From: JBMNNS01 sp050942625 | GTDB taxonomy: Bacteria > Bacillota > Dethiobacteria > DTU022 > UBA8154 | Direction of reading: 5' to 3' | DNA: 10,231 nucleotides | Assembly: GCA_050942625.1 (NCBI GenBank) | Contig: JBMNNS010000063.1 | Location: 1-10,231, forward strand | In this document: piece after piece, positions 1 to 7,249 of the stretch | Position numbering within the stretch: position 1 is the first letter of the stretch | Layout of the letters: each line of letters opens with the position of its first letter | Made by a program: the position numbers and the translations under genes | The notes under the pieces: generated by a model | Databases searched by the model: none | Seen by the model: only the letters and a program-made list of their open reading frames with translations | What the model was told of the DNA's origin: nothing

Positions 1-3000
1 GCTGCGAATTTCGGAAAAAATATCGGCGATGATTATTGCCATCCAGACCCGCAGGGCAAAACCTATCCCCAGGCCCCCATAGCTGTTGTCAGCAGTCAGG
101 GAAAGGGTGGTAACGTTGTTGATCTGGAGTTTATCCAGGAGCATGTTCATAAAGATATGGTATTGCCCAAAACGACAGGGCCCCGAGGCCTCCGGCATAA
201 AATAAACGATCTGCTGCCCGGGTTTGACCTCATTTTCTTCAAGGTAGCGTAAAAGGCTGCCTGTAGTTAGATGCAGGGGGAGGCATTCTTTGCAGTTGCT
301 ATGGGCCAGACCCAGTTTAAGCTCCTTGTTGCCCGGTTGGGGGAGGGCCTCTGTTTCAATACCTTTGTACTTTAAGGCTGCAGAAATAAAACGGTTTCCT
401 TCTTCCCCCATGGAGGGGATCAGCAGCTTAACCCTGGGGCTATCAAGGGTTAAGTTTTCTCCTCCCGGTAGCCGTATGAAAACATTATTATTTTCTATCA
501 ATGCCCGGGGGCGGGCAAATTCTTTGACAGGGGCTTGGGCGGAAATTGTCGTATGTCGCCCGGTTTCCATATAGGCGGTGACGATGTCCAAAAAGGCTTC
601 CACCCGGGTATCCAGCCCTGCGTCGGCCGTATGGCTGTCCAGTTCCAGGGTTAGGGATGGTTTTTCCCCCATGATTTCCCGGAAATAATTAATTATAAAG
701 GAATCAGGGCCGCAACTGAAATTTGTTATGTATACCCCAAAAAGGCGGGGATGACGTTGCACTAACCGGGCTGCCCGCAGGATTATCTGGCCGTTAGCCC
801 AGTACATTTTATCCTGACAATCCTCGTTTTCGTAGGGAAGCTGATCACAGGGCAACACCAGCCAGCCGCGCGCTGCAAACTTGTGGGGGATGCCCATATT
901 GGCCTTTGAGGAATAGGCATTATAGGGGCGGCCAAAGATAATGATTGCTTTTTTCTGGGGATCGGCCTCTAGTTTTTTCAACATTTCCTTACCCCACAGC
1001 TTTAGTTCAGCGTTAACCTTTTCATGTTGTTCAACAGCAAAACGGTAGGCTTCTCTTGCCTCCTTGCTGGAAGCCCCAAGGGTAATTCCCAGGCGGGTAA
1101 ATTCCTCCTGCATTGCCTGATAGCCATCGGAAAAGTCCAGGACGGGGGTTAAAACCCTGTCGTTATTTTGCATATTTTGCAGCTCGGCAAAGGAGGCCCG
1201 CAAGTAGTAGGGTTCCCCCTGAACGAGGGGGCAGGTGGCAGCGGTTCCATTATAGTTATTGACCGCCAGCCCCTTAACCTGGGGCAAAAAAATATAATCG
1301 GGCTTTTGCCTGAGCAGATCGATCATAAAACCGTGGGCCAGTTCCACGGGAAAGCAGAAGGAGGCTCCCTGTATCATCCGGCCGGAGGGCTCGGGGGTTT
1401 GAGCGGTTACAACCCTGAACCCCAGGGAAGTAAAAAAATGGTAATATAAAGGGTAATAAGTGTTGACAGTCAAAGAACGGCTCAGGCCGATCCGCAGGTT
1501 CCGGGTGGCCTGCTTCTTATTACTTTGTTTGAAAAAAAACTGTTCCCGCCTGTAAACATAATCCAGGTTTCCGGCCTTGTGATGTGATTGTTTTTGGACC
1601 CCGGCGTAGCGGCTGCAGGAGCCGCCAAAGGGATATTTTTTCCCTTTTACTATCAGCACCCTGATGCTGCAGCGGCGATCACAGCCCTCGTCACCGGCGC
1701 AAGTAAAGGACTTGCCCTGTTCGATCTCCCTGGAAGCAAGCTCTTGCAGGTTATATGTATCCGGTGGCAGCAATTTGCGCTTTATTTTTTCCTTTACTTC
1801 AAGGGCAACGCCAAAAGCGCCCATTAGTCCCGGTTCGGGAGGCACTACTATTTTTTTGTCGAGCAAGGAAGCCATGGCAATGGGGACTGCTTTGTTATAG
1901 CAGACCCCTCCCTGCATGAAGATTTTCCGTCCCACGGGCCGGTTGCCTTTTACCCTGGTAAGGTAATTCAGGCAGATGGAATAAACCAGGCCGGCCAGGA
2001 TATCGTTGGTGCTGTTGCCCTCCTGAACGGCGGTTTTAATATCACTGCTGATAAAGGCCGCACATTGGTCGTTAAAATTTGGCGGTTCCAGGGCTTTGAG
2101 AGCCAGTGGGCCTATTTCAGTTGTTGTCACATCCAGGGCCTCCGCAGCCGCTTCTTCCAGGAAAGAGCCCGTCCCTGCCGAACAGGCCTCGTTCATGGCA
2201 TAATCTGATGGAACCCCATTAATAATGTAGGTATATTTGGCATCCTGCCCGCCGATTTCAAAAATAGTATCAACTTCCGGGTCAAAATAGATGGCGGCGG
2301 TAGCATGGGCAATGATCTCGTTAATAACGGCCGGGGTGAGGGCATGTAACCCGGCAATCTGCCGGCCGGAGCCCGTTACCCCCAGCCCAATTATTTTTAC
2401 CCCTGGCGGTACCTGCCGATCCAGTTCCCGGTAGCAATCCCGGGCTGCCTGCACAGGATCGCCGCTGGTGCGCAGGTAGATGGAAGCAACGATCGCATTA
2501 TCCTTTTCCCGCATTAAAACCGCTTTGGTTGTAGTAGAACCCACATCCAACCCCAGGAGGAGAAGATCCCCCGGCTCTGCTTTTGTTTGCAAAATATCCT
2601 TGAAGGCAACTTTTTCTTGCGCTTTTTGCAGCGGGGGAAGGAAGGAAAAGGAGCTGTGTCTGGGGGCAAATATATTTTCGGCTGTTGTTATGACCGGCTC
2701 AACCTGGTGCTGCAAGCCCCAGAGGGCGGCTCCCAGGGCTTCAAAATAGGGGGCCTCCGGCGGCATTGTAACCTTTATTTCTGATTTTAAATTGTCCACC
2801 ATCAGTTGGTTTTGGGCGGTACCCCCTACGAGCAGAATATTTTGACAGGAAGTTTTATGTATCAGTTCTAAAATTTTTCCGGCCATCATCTTGCAAAGGC
2901 CGGCGATGACCTTGCCTTTTTTTTCCCCTTTATTCAGGGCATGGGTACAATCGCTTTTACAGAACACGGAACAGCGTCCTGCCACGGGATAGGGTTCAAA

Positions 3001-3459
3001 GCCCGCAGCAGCTTGCAGCGCCTCCTGGGGCTGCAGCCCCATCCTTTGAATCTGCTGCAGAAAAAATTCTCCCGTGCCGGAGGCACATTTATTCCCGGTA
3101 TGAACATTAGCGATTAACCCTTGCTTGTCCAGTTCATAAAGAATAAACGTTTCCCCCCCTGCACTGACGATGCCATCAATATTACCATCTTTATTACCGC
3201 TTTGCCGGTAAAAATTATAGGCCAGTTCTACTGCTTCAGGTTCGGAAATGTCGGGTACCTTTACCAGGTGGCGAAATTTTCGGCCGGTAACGCAGAGACG
3301 GGCGGATTGTTCCCCGTCCAAAAGTTCCAATAGAGCCCTGCGGGGATTTCCTTCATGGGGAATTGATACCGTATCAGTAATTTTTATCCCATTTCCTGAT
3401 TGTTCCAATGTAACCATGCTGAGAGTTGCTGCCCCCAGGCAGAGACCCTTGTAGTACAT
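1..3459 (-). CDS. Fused acyl-CoA dehydratase activase-like protein (double BcrAD/BadFG + DUF2229/HgdB-like), C-terminus beyond window
   Basis: I translated the complement from ATG 3459 to base 1 and found 1153 codons without a stop, so the gene leaves the window at its 3' end. An AGAAGGTG site lies about 6 nt before the ATG. Residues 1-270 form a first ASKHA/activase domain with NKCASGTGEFF (123-133) and GRCSVFCKSDCTH (161-173). Residues about 300-560 form a second with DVGSTTTK (305-312), EIGGQDAKY (401-409), NEACSAGTGSF (423-433) and C466. Paired cysteines C125/C163 and C426/C466 match the [4Fe-4S] ligand spacing of HgdC-type activators. A cysteine cluster (C587, C593, C597, C615) follows, then a DUF2229-like part from about 655 (GASFCFPVE, TCPLVQGE, IIIFGRPYN) and an HgdB-like part with NCKECLPL (1055-1062) and GPCRFGQY. 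Known relatives are ATP-driven electron activators of 2-hydroxyacyl-CoA dehydratases or benzoyl-CoA reductases. The substrate of these long fusions is not known to me. It probably shares a transcript with the asnB-like gene 26 bp upstream. Confidence 0.9.
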   Translation of the reverse strand, partial: MYYKGLCLGAATLSMVTLEQSGNGIKITDTVSIPHEGNPRRALLELLDGEQSARLCVTGRKFRHLVKVPDISEPEAVELAYNFYRQSGNKDGNIDGIVSAGGETFILYELDKQGLIANVHTGNKCASGTGEFFLQQIQRMGLQPQEALQAAAGFEPYPVAGRCSVFCKSDCTHALNKGEKKGKVIAGLCKMMAGKILELIHKTSCQNILLVGGTAQNQLMVDNLKSEIKVTMPPEAPYFEALGAALWGLQHQVEPVITTAENIFAPRHSSFSFLPPLQKAQEKVAFKDILQTKAEPGDLLLLGLDVGSTTTKAVLMREKDNAIVASIYLRTSGDPVQAARDCYRELDRQVPPGVKIIGLGVTGSGRQIAGLHALTPAVINEIIAHATAAIYFDPEVDTIFEIGGQDAKYTYIINGVPSDYAMNEACSAGTGSFLEEAAAEALDVTTTEIGPLALKALEPPNFNDQCAAFISSDIKTAVQEGNSTNDILAGLVYSICLNYLTRVKGNRPVGRKIFMQGGVCYNKAVPIAMASLLDKKIVVPPEPGLMGAFGVALEVKEKIKRKLLPPDTYNLQELASREIEQGKSFTCAGDEGCDRRCSIRVLIVKGKKYPFGGSCSRYAGVQKQSHHKAGNLDYVYRREQFFFKQSNKKQATRNLRIGLSRSLTVNTYYPLYYHFFTSLGFRVVTAQTPEPSGRMIQGASFCFPVELAHGFMIDLLRQKPDYIFLPQVKGLAVNNYNGTAATCPLVQGEPYYLRASFAELQNMQNNDRVLTPVLDFSDGYQAMQEEFTRLGITLGASSKEAREAYRFAVEQHEKVNAELKLWGKEMLKKLEADPQKKAIIIFGRPYNAYSSKANMGIPHKFAARGWLVLPCDQLPYENEDCQDKMYWANGQIILRAARLVQRHPRLFGVYITNFSCGPDSFIINYFREIMGEKPSLTLELDSHTADAGLDTRVEAFLDIVTAYMETGRHTTISAQAPVKEFARPRALIENNNVFIRLPGGENLTLDSPRVKLLIPSMGEEGNRFISAALKYKGIETEALPQPGNKELKLGLAHSNCKECLPLHLTTGSLLRYLEENEVKPGQQIVYFMPEASGPCRFGQYHIFMNMLLDKLQINNVTTLSLTADNSYGGLGIGFALRVWMAIIIADIFSEIRS

Positions 3460-3485
3460 TCTATACACCTTCTTTATGTTTAATA

Positions 3486-5363
3486 TTACTTTTGGGCCAT
3501 AGCAATTTTCCGGTATTTTCCTTCTCCGTTTTTTGTAAGAAATATTTCGTGCCAGAGAAGAAAAATTAAAATTGTCCATAGTTTACGAGCAGCGTTGACT
3601 CTATTGTCAAGATGATCTGCCAGTAATTTCTTAACGGCCGTTTTGTTAAACCATTCCCCGCCTTTACTTTCCAACAGTTCAAGGATCAGGCTCCGGTAAT
3701 CATTTCGTTTGATCCATTCACGCAGGGGCACAGGAAAGCCCCATTTTGGCCTGTGAACAGCAGCAGGCGGCAAAAGGTCTTTAAAGGCTTCCCGTAAGGC
3801 TCTTTTTGTAGTTTTACCATGAATTTTAAATTCCAGTGGCAAAGTGGTAGCAAACTCAACCACCCGGTGATCGAGGAAGGGAACCCTTAGAGCCAACGAA
3901 TTTGCCATGGACATCCGGTCTGCCTTGACTAGAATATCCCCCGGCATCCAGGTATGAAGATCAATATACTGCATGCGGCTTACTTCGTCAAGATGGGCAA
4001 CCTTACGGTAGAGGGGATCCGTTACCCTGAAAGGTGAGGAGTCTACTTTTATGTTTGTGAAAAACTTTTTTTCGGAAAGGGAAAATATATTGGCATTTCC
4101 TAGAAAACGCTTTTCCAGGGGGCGGCCGGCTCTTTGCAGGTAGTTTTTCCCAAACACGCCCGTTGGCAGCATTTTTTCTATCCTGGAAACAGTATTTTGC
4201 AGGGGCTGGGGAAGATTACGCAGCGGTGCCAGGGAAAAAGGTTCCCGATAGATGCTATAACCGGCAAAAACTTCGTCTGCTCCTTCCCCGGATAAAGCAA
4301 TATTCACTTTTTCACGGGCCAGGCGGGCAACAAAGAAAAGAGAAATAGCGGCCGGATCCGCGACAGGTTCATCAAAATGCCAGATCAAGTGGGGCAATAC
4401 TTTCAGAAACTCTTCCGGGGTTATTATGTATTCATGATGATCTGTTCCCAGATACTCTGCTGTTTTCCTTGCCTCCCTTAATTCGCTATAATCCTCCTCG
4501 GCATACCCGACACTGAAAGTGGAAAGCTGTTGTTGTTCCCGTACCAGTGCTGCAATAATGCTGGAATCGATGCCGCTACTTAGGAAAGCCCCCAGGGGAA
4601 GGTCGCCTGCAAGGTGAAGATGTACCGCTTCCTGCATTCTTTCCCTGATGCCTTCTACAAAATATTCCAGGGGCCTGGAGACAGGGGAAAAAGTGAGTTG
4701 CCAGTACCTCGAAATTTCCATTGGTTTCCCGAAAGGCTTTTGGAAATAGTGGGCAGGAGGAAGGCGGTAGATACCCGAAAACATTGTTTTTGGTTCCGGC
4801 ACGTACTGGAAGGTCAAATAGTCAAAAAGCGCCCCTTCATCCACTGACGCGCTAAGATCCTGCAGGGCCAATAAGGCTTTAATCTCTGAGGCAAAAGCAA
4901 AGCGGCCGGGATTTTCCACATAGAAAAAGGGTTTAATACCAAACCTGTCCCGGGCCCCAAAAAGAAGCTTTTTTTTCTGATCATAGAGCACAAAGGCAAA
5001 CATGCCACGCAAAAAATGCAAACAATCCTTCCCTTTATCTTCATAAAGGTGCAGTATTACTTCCACATCGGAATCTGTTTTTAGTGTATGTCCTTTATTA
5101 ACAAGTTCCTGGCGAAGGTCAAGGTAATTATAAATTTCCCCATTACAGATCAGCCATAAGCTTCCGTCCTCGTTGCTCATCGGCTGTTTGCCTTTGAGGG
5201 GGTCAATTACTTTTAAACGGCGAAACCCCAGGCCTATTTGTCGATCTATATAATAACCGCCTTCGTCAGGGCCGCGATGCAGCATTTGATCGCACATCAA
5301 AGTTATGAGGCTGGGACTGACAGGGCTATTATTATCAAGAAGGATTCCGCATATTCCACCCAA
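3486..5363 (-). CDS. asnB: Asparagine synthase (glutamine-hydrolysing) family protein lacking the N-terminal cysteine
   Basis: The 625-aa product matches the usual length and two-domain plan of the Bacillus-type AsnB/AsnO family, which makes Asn from Asp, ATP and glutamine-derived ammonia in the cytoplasm. The N-terminal Ntn glutaminase part has HRGPDEGGY (29-37), CNGEIYNY (73-80) and SDVEVI (98-103). The synthetase part has the pyrophosphate loop LSSGIDSS (261-268), SGEGADEVFAGY (358-369), KADRMSMANS (480-489), VPFLDHR (494-500) and RPKWGFPVP (538-546). The start is TTG 5363, set by GGAGGG six bases upstream; no in-frame ATG fits. The protein therefore begins MGGICGI where the family begins MCGI..G: the catalytic Cys2 is Gly. 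Cys5 is present but cannot be the mature N-terminus from this start. It may work with free ammonia, be a specialised amidotransferase, or carry a mutation or sequencing error. It is followed 26 bp later by the activase-like gene on the same strand. The family call is firm; the reaction is less so. Confidence 0.93.
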   Translation of the reverse strand: MGGICGILLDNNSPVSPSLITLMCDQMLHRGPDEGGYYIDRQIGLGFRRLKVIDPLKGKQPMSNEDGSLWLICNGEIYNYLDLRQELVNKGHTLKTDSDVEVILHLYEDKGKDCLHFLRGMFAFVLYDQKKKLLFGARDRFGIKPFFYVENPGRFAFASEIKALLALQDLSASVDEGALFDYLTFQYVPEPKTMFSGIYRLPPAHYFQKPFGKPMEISRYWQLTFSPVSRPLEYFVEGIRERMQEAVHLHLAGDLPLGAFLSSGIDSSIIAALVREQQQLSTFSVGYAEEDYSELREARKTAEYLGTDHHEYIITPEEFLKVLPHLIWHFDEPVADPAAISLFFVARLAREKVNIALSGEGADEVFAGYSIYREPFSLAPLRNLPQPLQNTVSRIEKMLPTGVFGKNYLQRAGRPLEKRFLGNANIFSLSEKKFFTNIKVDSSPFRVTDPLYRKVAHLDEVSRMQYIDLHTWMPGDILVKADRMSMANSLALRVPFLDHRVVEFATTLPLEFKIHGKTTKRALREAFKDLLPPAAVHRPKWGFPVPLREWIKRNDYRSLILELLESKGGEWFNKTAVKKLLADHLDNRVNAARKLWTILIFLLWHEIFLTKNGEGKYRKIAMAQK

Positions 5364-5369
5364 GAGTAT

Positions 5370-5375
5370 CCCTCC
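5370..5375 (-). promoter_or_regulatory. Ribosome binding site fixing the TTG start of the asnB-like gene
   Basis: On the minus strand GGAGGG is followed by a 6-nt spacer (ATACTC) and then TTG at 5363. This is a near-ideal Shine-Dalgarno and it decides the start. The only alternative that would put a Cys second is an ATA codon 9 nt further on, with poor spacing (15 nt) and a very rare start codon. Confidence 0.75.
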
Positions 5376-5457
5376 AGTATAGTTTAGTACTTTATTCCAA
5401 TGCTTTATCTTATGACCATTTTTTAAAAAGGGTTAAAAAGATGTTATAGGTTAAAGG

Positions 5458-5513
5458 GGGAAAAACTAAAAAGGGCGGATCAATTTTCTAACTTCTACCA
5501 CCTTAATTTTCCC
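5458..5513 (-). other. Imperfect long inverted repeat in the asnB leader
   Basis: GGGAAAA (5458-5464) pairs with TTTTCCC (5507-5513). Inside it, AAGG (5471-5474) pairs with CCTT (5501-5504) and GG (5477-5478) with CC (5498-5499), around a 19-nt loop. On the minus strand the inner stem is followed by a TTTTTAGTTTTT tract, so it could form an attenuator-like terminator in the leader of the asnB-like gene. The stem is short and interrupted, so this is only a candidate. Confidence 0.25.
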
Positions 5514-5646
5514 TTAATAGTTTCTTAATATGCTAAATGAGGGCAACGGCCAAGGATCTTAAGATTCCTCAGGCGCTTTGCTCCTTTAAAATGACAGGAA
5601 ATAATTTTTCTGATAAAAGGTGCTCAGACACTTTTCAATGGTCTTG

Positions 5647-5661
5647 AGCCGCCCCGCGGCT
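5647..5661 (-). terminator. GC hairpin just after the lipoprotein gene, possible terminator
   Basis: AGCCGC and GCGGCT form a perfect 6-bp stem with a 3-nt loop, starting 13 bases past the lipoprotein stop codon. No T-tract follows on the minus strand, so it is not a classical intrinsic terminator. It may instead stabilise the mRNA 3' end. Confidence 0.3.
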
Positions 5662-5674
5662 GTTAAAGAACACA

Positions 5675-6190
5675 TCAAAGGTCTTTTTCTCTTTCAGGAA
5701 TTATCTCTGTAAATATTTCTCCTGCAGTATTTTTGACCTTAAAATTTTCAGAACATCCGCTTATCTTAAGAATAATAAATGGGTAAGTAATGACCTGAAT
5801 CACTACTTTGCCCTTGCCGGGCTCTTTTTCCTCTACGAGTATATTGGTGACACCATCGCCAACCTCCACCGACTTTAGAGCAATAGAATAGCCGCCGGTA
5901 GGCTTTTCCCCGGAAGAAATTAAAAGAAAACGATCTTGTCCATTTCCGGAGCTTTCCGGGCTTGGTAAGGGAAAATAACCTTTTTGGGTTTTTAGCTCCT
6001 GTACTACCTCCCCAATCTCCTGTGGCAGGGCCCCCACATCTTCAATAAGTTCGTATTCATATCCAGGCTTTTCGGGCTCCTTTGCGCCAGGGGTATCCGT
6101 TTTGTCGCTAACGGCCGGCCCACAACCTGCAAAAAGCAGAAAGACAATTAACGCCAGGGAAGTAGCAAGTTTTATTTTCATTGACATCAT
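5675..6190 (-). CDS. Predicted lipoprotein with PrcB-like C-terminal domain
   Basis: The product is 171 aa with a type II signal peptide: a short basic start, a hydrophobic stretch (about 8-20) and a lipobox LFAGC with Cys23, so it is probably anchored to the outer face of the cytoplasmic membrane. A low-complexity Pro/Lys/Glu linker follows (about 28-45). The C-terminal part has GEKPTGGYSI (94-103), an acidic strand region, and VITYPFIILKI (133-143), which resembles the PrcB_C domain (named after a Treponema protease-complex subunit) common in small Firmicute lipoproteins. The molecular role is unknown. Three in-frame ATGs (6190, 6187, 6181) lie after AAGGGGAA. The first is only 2 nt from the GGGG, so 6187 or 6181 may be the real start; 6181 gives the tidy signal peptide MKIKLATS. 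It is divergent from the MoxR gene and separated by 311 bp from the asnB-like gene, so co-transcription with asnB is uncertain. Confidence 0.8.
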   Translation of the reverse strand: MMSMKIKLATSLALIVFLLFAGCGPAVSDKTDTPGAKEPEKPGYEYELIEDVGALPQEIGEVVQELKTQKGYFPLPSPESSGNGQDRFLLISSGEKPTGGYSIALKSVEVGDGVTNILVEEKEPGKGKVVIQVITYPFIILKISGCSENFKVKNTAGEIFTEIIPEREKDL

Positions 6191-6219
6191 TTCCCCTTTT
6201 TGTGTTCTTTTCTACTATT

Positions 6220-6225
6220 ATTATA
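6220..6225 (-). promoter_or_regulatory. Candidate -10 box for the lipoprotein gene
   Basis: TATAAT on the minus strand, about 30 bp upstream of the first ATG, in AT-rich DNA. A TTGAAA lies upstream but with a 20-bp spacer, longer than ideal, so the -35 is unsure. Confidence 0.4.
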
Positions 6226-6254
6226 AACTATTAGTCCAGCTTTTGTTTCAAGGA

Positions 6255-6269
6255 CAAAATAATATTTTG
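6255..6269. promoter_or_regulatory. 15-bp palindrome between divergent promoters, possible operator
   Basis: CAAAATA and TATTTTG form a perfect 7-bp inverted repeat around one central A. It lies between the two outward-facing TATAAT boxes, about 30 bp from one and 41 bp from the other, where a shared operator could sit. AT-rich palindromes also arise by chance, and no second copy was noticed in the window. Confidence 0.3.
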
Positions 6270-6310
6270 GGTTTATTCAATGTGTAGCCCGGATTTCTTT
6301 TATATGTTAA

Positions 6311-6316
6311 TATAAT
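6311..6316 (+). promoter_or_regulatory. Candidate -10 box for the moxR-coxE-like pair
   Basis: A consensus TATAAT about 50 bp upstream of the probable TTG start of the MoxR-like gene. The sequence 17-18 bp upstream (around CCCGGA) is a poor -35, so it would need an activator or other compensation. Confidence 0.4.
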
Positions 6317-6353
6317 AGTGAATTGAGGGTAAAACAATTTCGTATTTTGAGAT

Positions 6354-6358
6354 GGAGG
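6354..6358 (+). promoter_or_regulatory. Ribosome binding site that favours TTG 6367 for the MoxR-like gene
   Basis: GGAGG followed by an 8-nt spacer and TTG. The ATG at 6352 overlaps this site and has no Shine-Dalgarno of its own upstream, so translation most likely begins at the TTG. Confidence 0.65.
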
Positions 6359-6366
6359 TTTTTACT

Positions 6367-7236
6367 TTGGCAGAACCAAATATGGTTCCATTCACTGGAA
6401 CAAAGGACTATATAGCTTCAGAGGATTTACAAAACAGCGTTAATGTTGCCATTGCCCTTGGCAGGCCTTTATTGATCAAGGGTGAACCTGGAACCGGCAA
6501 AACTATGCTTGCCAGGAGTATAGCCGAGGGCCTAAATAAAAAGCTGCTCATCTGGAATATAAAATCTACTACCAAAGCACGGGATGGCCTCTATATCTAC
6601 GATACAGTGCAGAGGCTTTATGACAGCCAATTTGGCGATCATGATGTTTCCGATATCAGTCACTACATAAAACTGGGGAAAATAGGTGAAGCTTTTGACT
6701 CTCCTGAACAGGTCGTTCTTTTAATCGACGAGATCGATAAAGCCGACCTTGAATTTCCCAACGACTTATTGTGGGAACTGGACATCATGAGCTTTGAAAT
6801 TTTGGAAACAAGAAAAGTTATCTCTGCCCGGCACAGGCCCATTGTAATCATCACCAGCAATGCCGAAAAGGAACTGCCAGATGCTTTTCTAAGACGTTGT
6901 GTTTTCCATTATATACCTTTCCCTGACAAGGAGATGATGGAGAGGATCGTTCGCGTCCATTATCCTGAAATGGAAAAAAGGTTAATTGATGATGCCATGG
7001 AAGCCTTTTACTGGGTACGTAGTATCAAGGAATTGCAAAAAAAACCCAGCACCAGCGAGCTCTTGGATTGGGTCCAGGCCCTGACCATAGGGGGCATAGA
7101 ACCGGAAAGGATCCAGATGGAATTGCCCTTCCTGGGCGTGTTGTTGAAAAAGGACCGGGACTTTAACTTGGTTGCACATAGGCTGGGTATTAAGGGAGCA
7201 CAAAAAAAATCCACGTCGCGTAATTATGCGCACTAA
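6367..7236 (+). CDS. MoxR-family AAA+ ATPase
   Basis: With the TTG start the product is 289 aa (294 aa from ATG 6352). It is a single AAA_5/MoxR-type ATPase domain: FTGTKDYI near the N-terminus, Walker A GEPGTGKT (39-46), Walker B LLIDEID (118-124), sensor-1 ITSN (162-165), and FLRR (174-177) as a likely arginine-finger region. A helical lid follows with PSTSELLDW (227-235). MoxR proteins work as cytoplasmic ATP-driven chaperones with a VWA-domain partner, helping cofactor insertion or activation of enzymes; CoxD in CO dehydrogenase maturation is the closest analogue. The partner here is almost certainly the CoxE-like VWA gene 13 bp downstream. The target enzyme is not in the window; the nearby selenium genes are a hint only. 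Family assignment is strong; the function is inferred. Confidence 0.93.
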   Translation: MAEPNMVPFTGTKDYIASEDLQNSVNVAIALGRPLLIKGEPGTGKTMLARSIAEGLNKKLLIWNIKSTTKARDGLYIYDTVQRLYDSQFGDHDVSDISHYIKLGKIGEAFDSPEQVVLLIDEIDKADLEFPNDLLWELDIMSFEILETRKVISARHRPIVIITSNAEKELPDAFLRRCVFHYIPFPDKEMMERIVRVHYPEMEKRLIDDAMEAFYWVRSIKELQKKPSTSELLDWVQALTIGGIEPERIQMELPFLGVLLKKDRDFNLVAHRLGIKGAQKKSTSRNYAH

Positions 7237-7249
7237 TGGTAGTGATTAA

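Larger units (their letters stand above)
5364..5674. other. Intergenic spacer between lipoprotein gene and asnB-like gene
   Basis: This 311-bp stretch has no convincing coding frame. It presumably holds the promoter and leader of the asnB-like operon, but I see no clear -35/-10 pair on the minus strand. It contains a GC-rich hairpin at 5647-5661, a near-perfect dyad around TCTTAAGA at 5553-5569 (one bulged base), and a long imperfect inverted repeat at 5458-5513. The number of dyads suggests regulation by transcript structure or DNA binding, but none matches a named element I recognise. Confidence 0.5.

Noticed and set aside
290..3454. Several plus-strand open frames of 65-94 codons
   Set aside because: They are shadows of the 1153-codon minus-strand gene, with no family resemblance or ribosome binding sites.
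5496..5504. AAGGTGGTA on the minus strand as a T-box motif before the asnB-like gene
   Set aside because: Only part of the T-box consensus is present, without the ACCGCG half, and no specifier stem or clear antiterminator was found.
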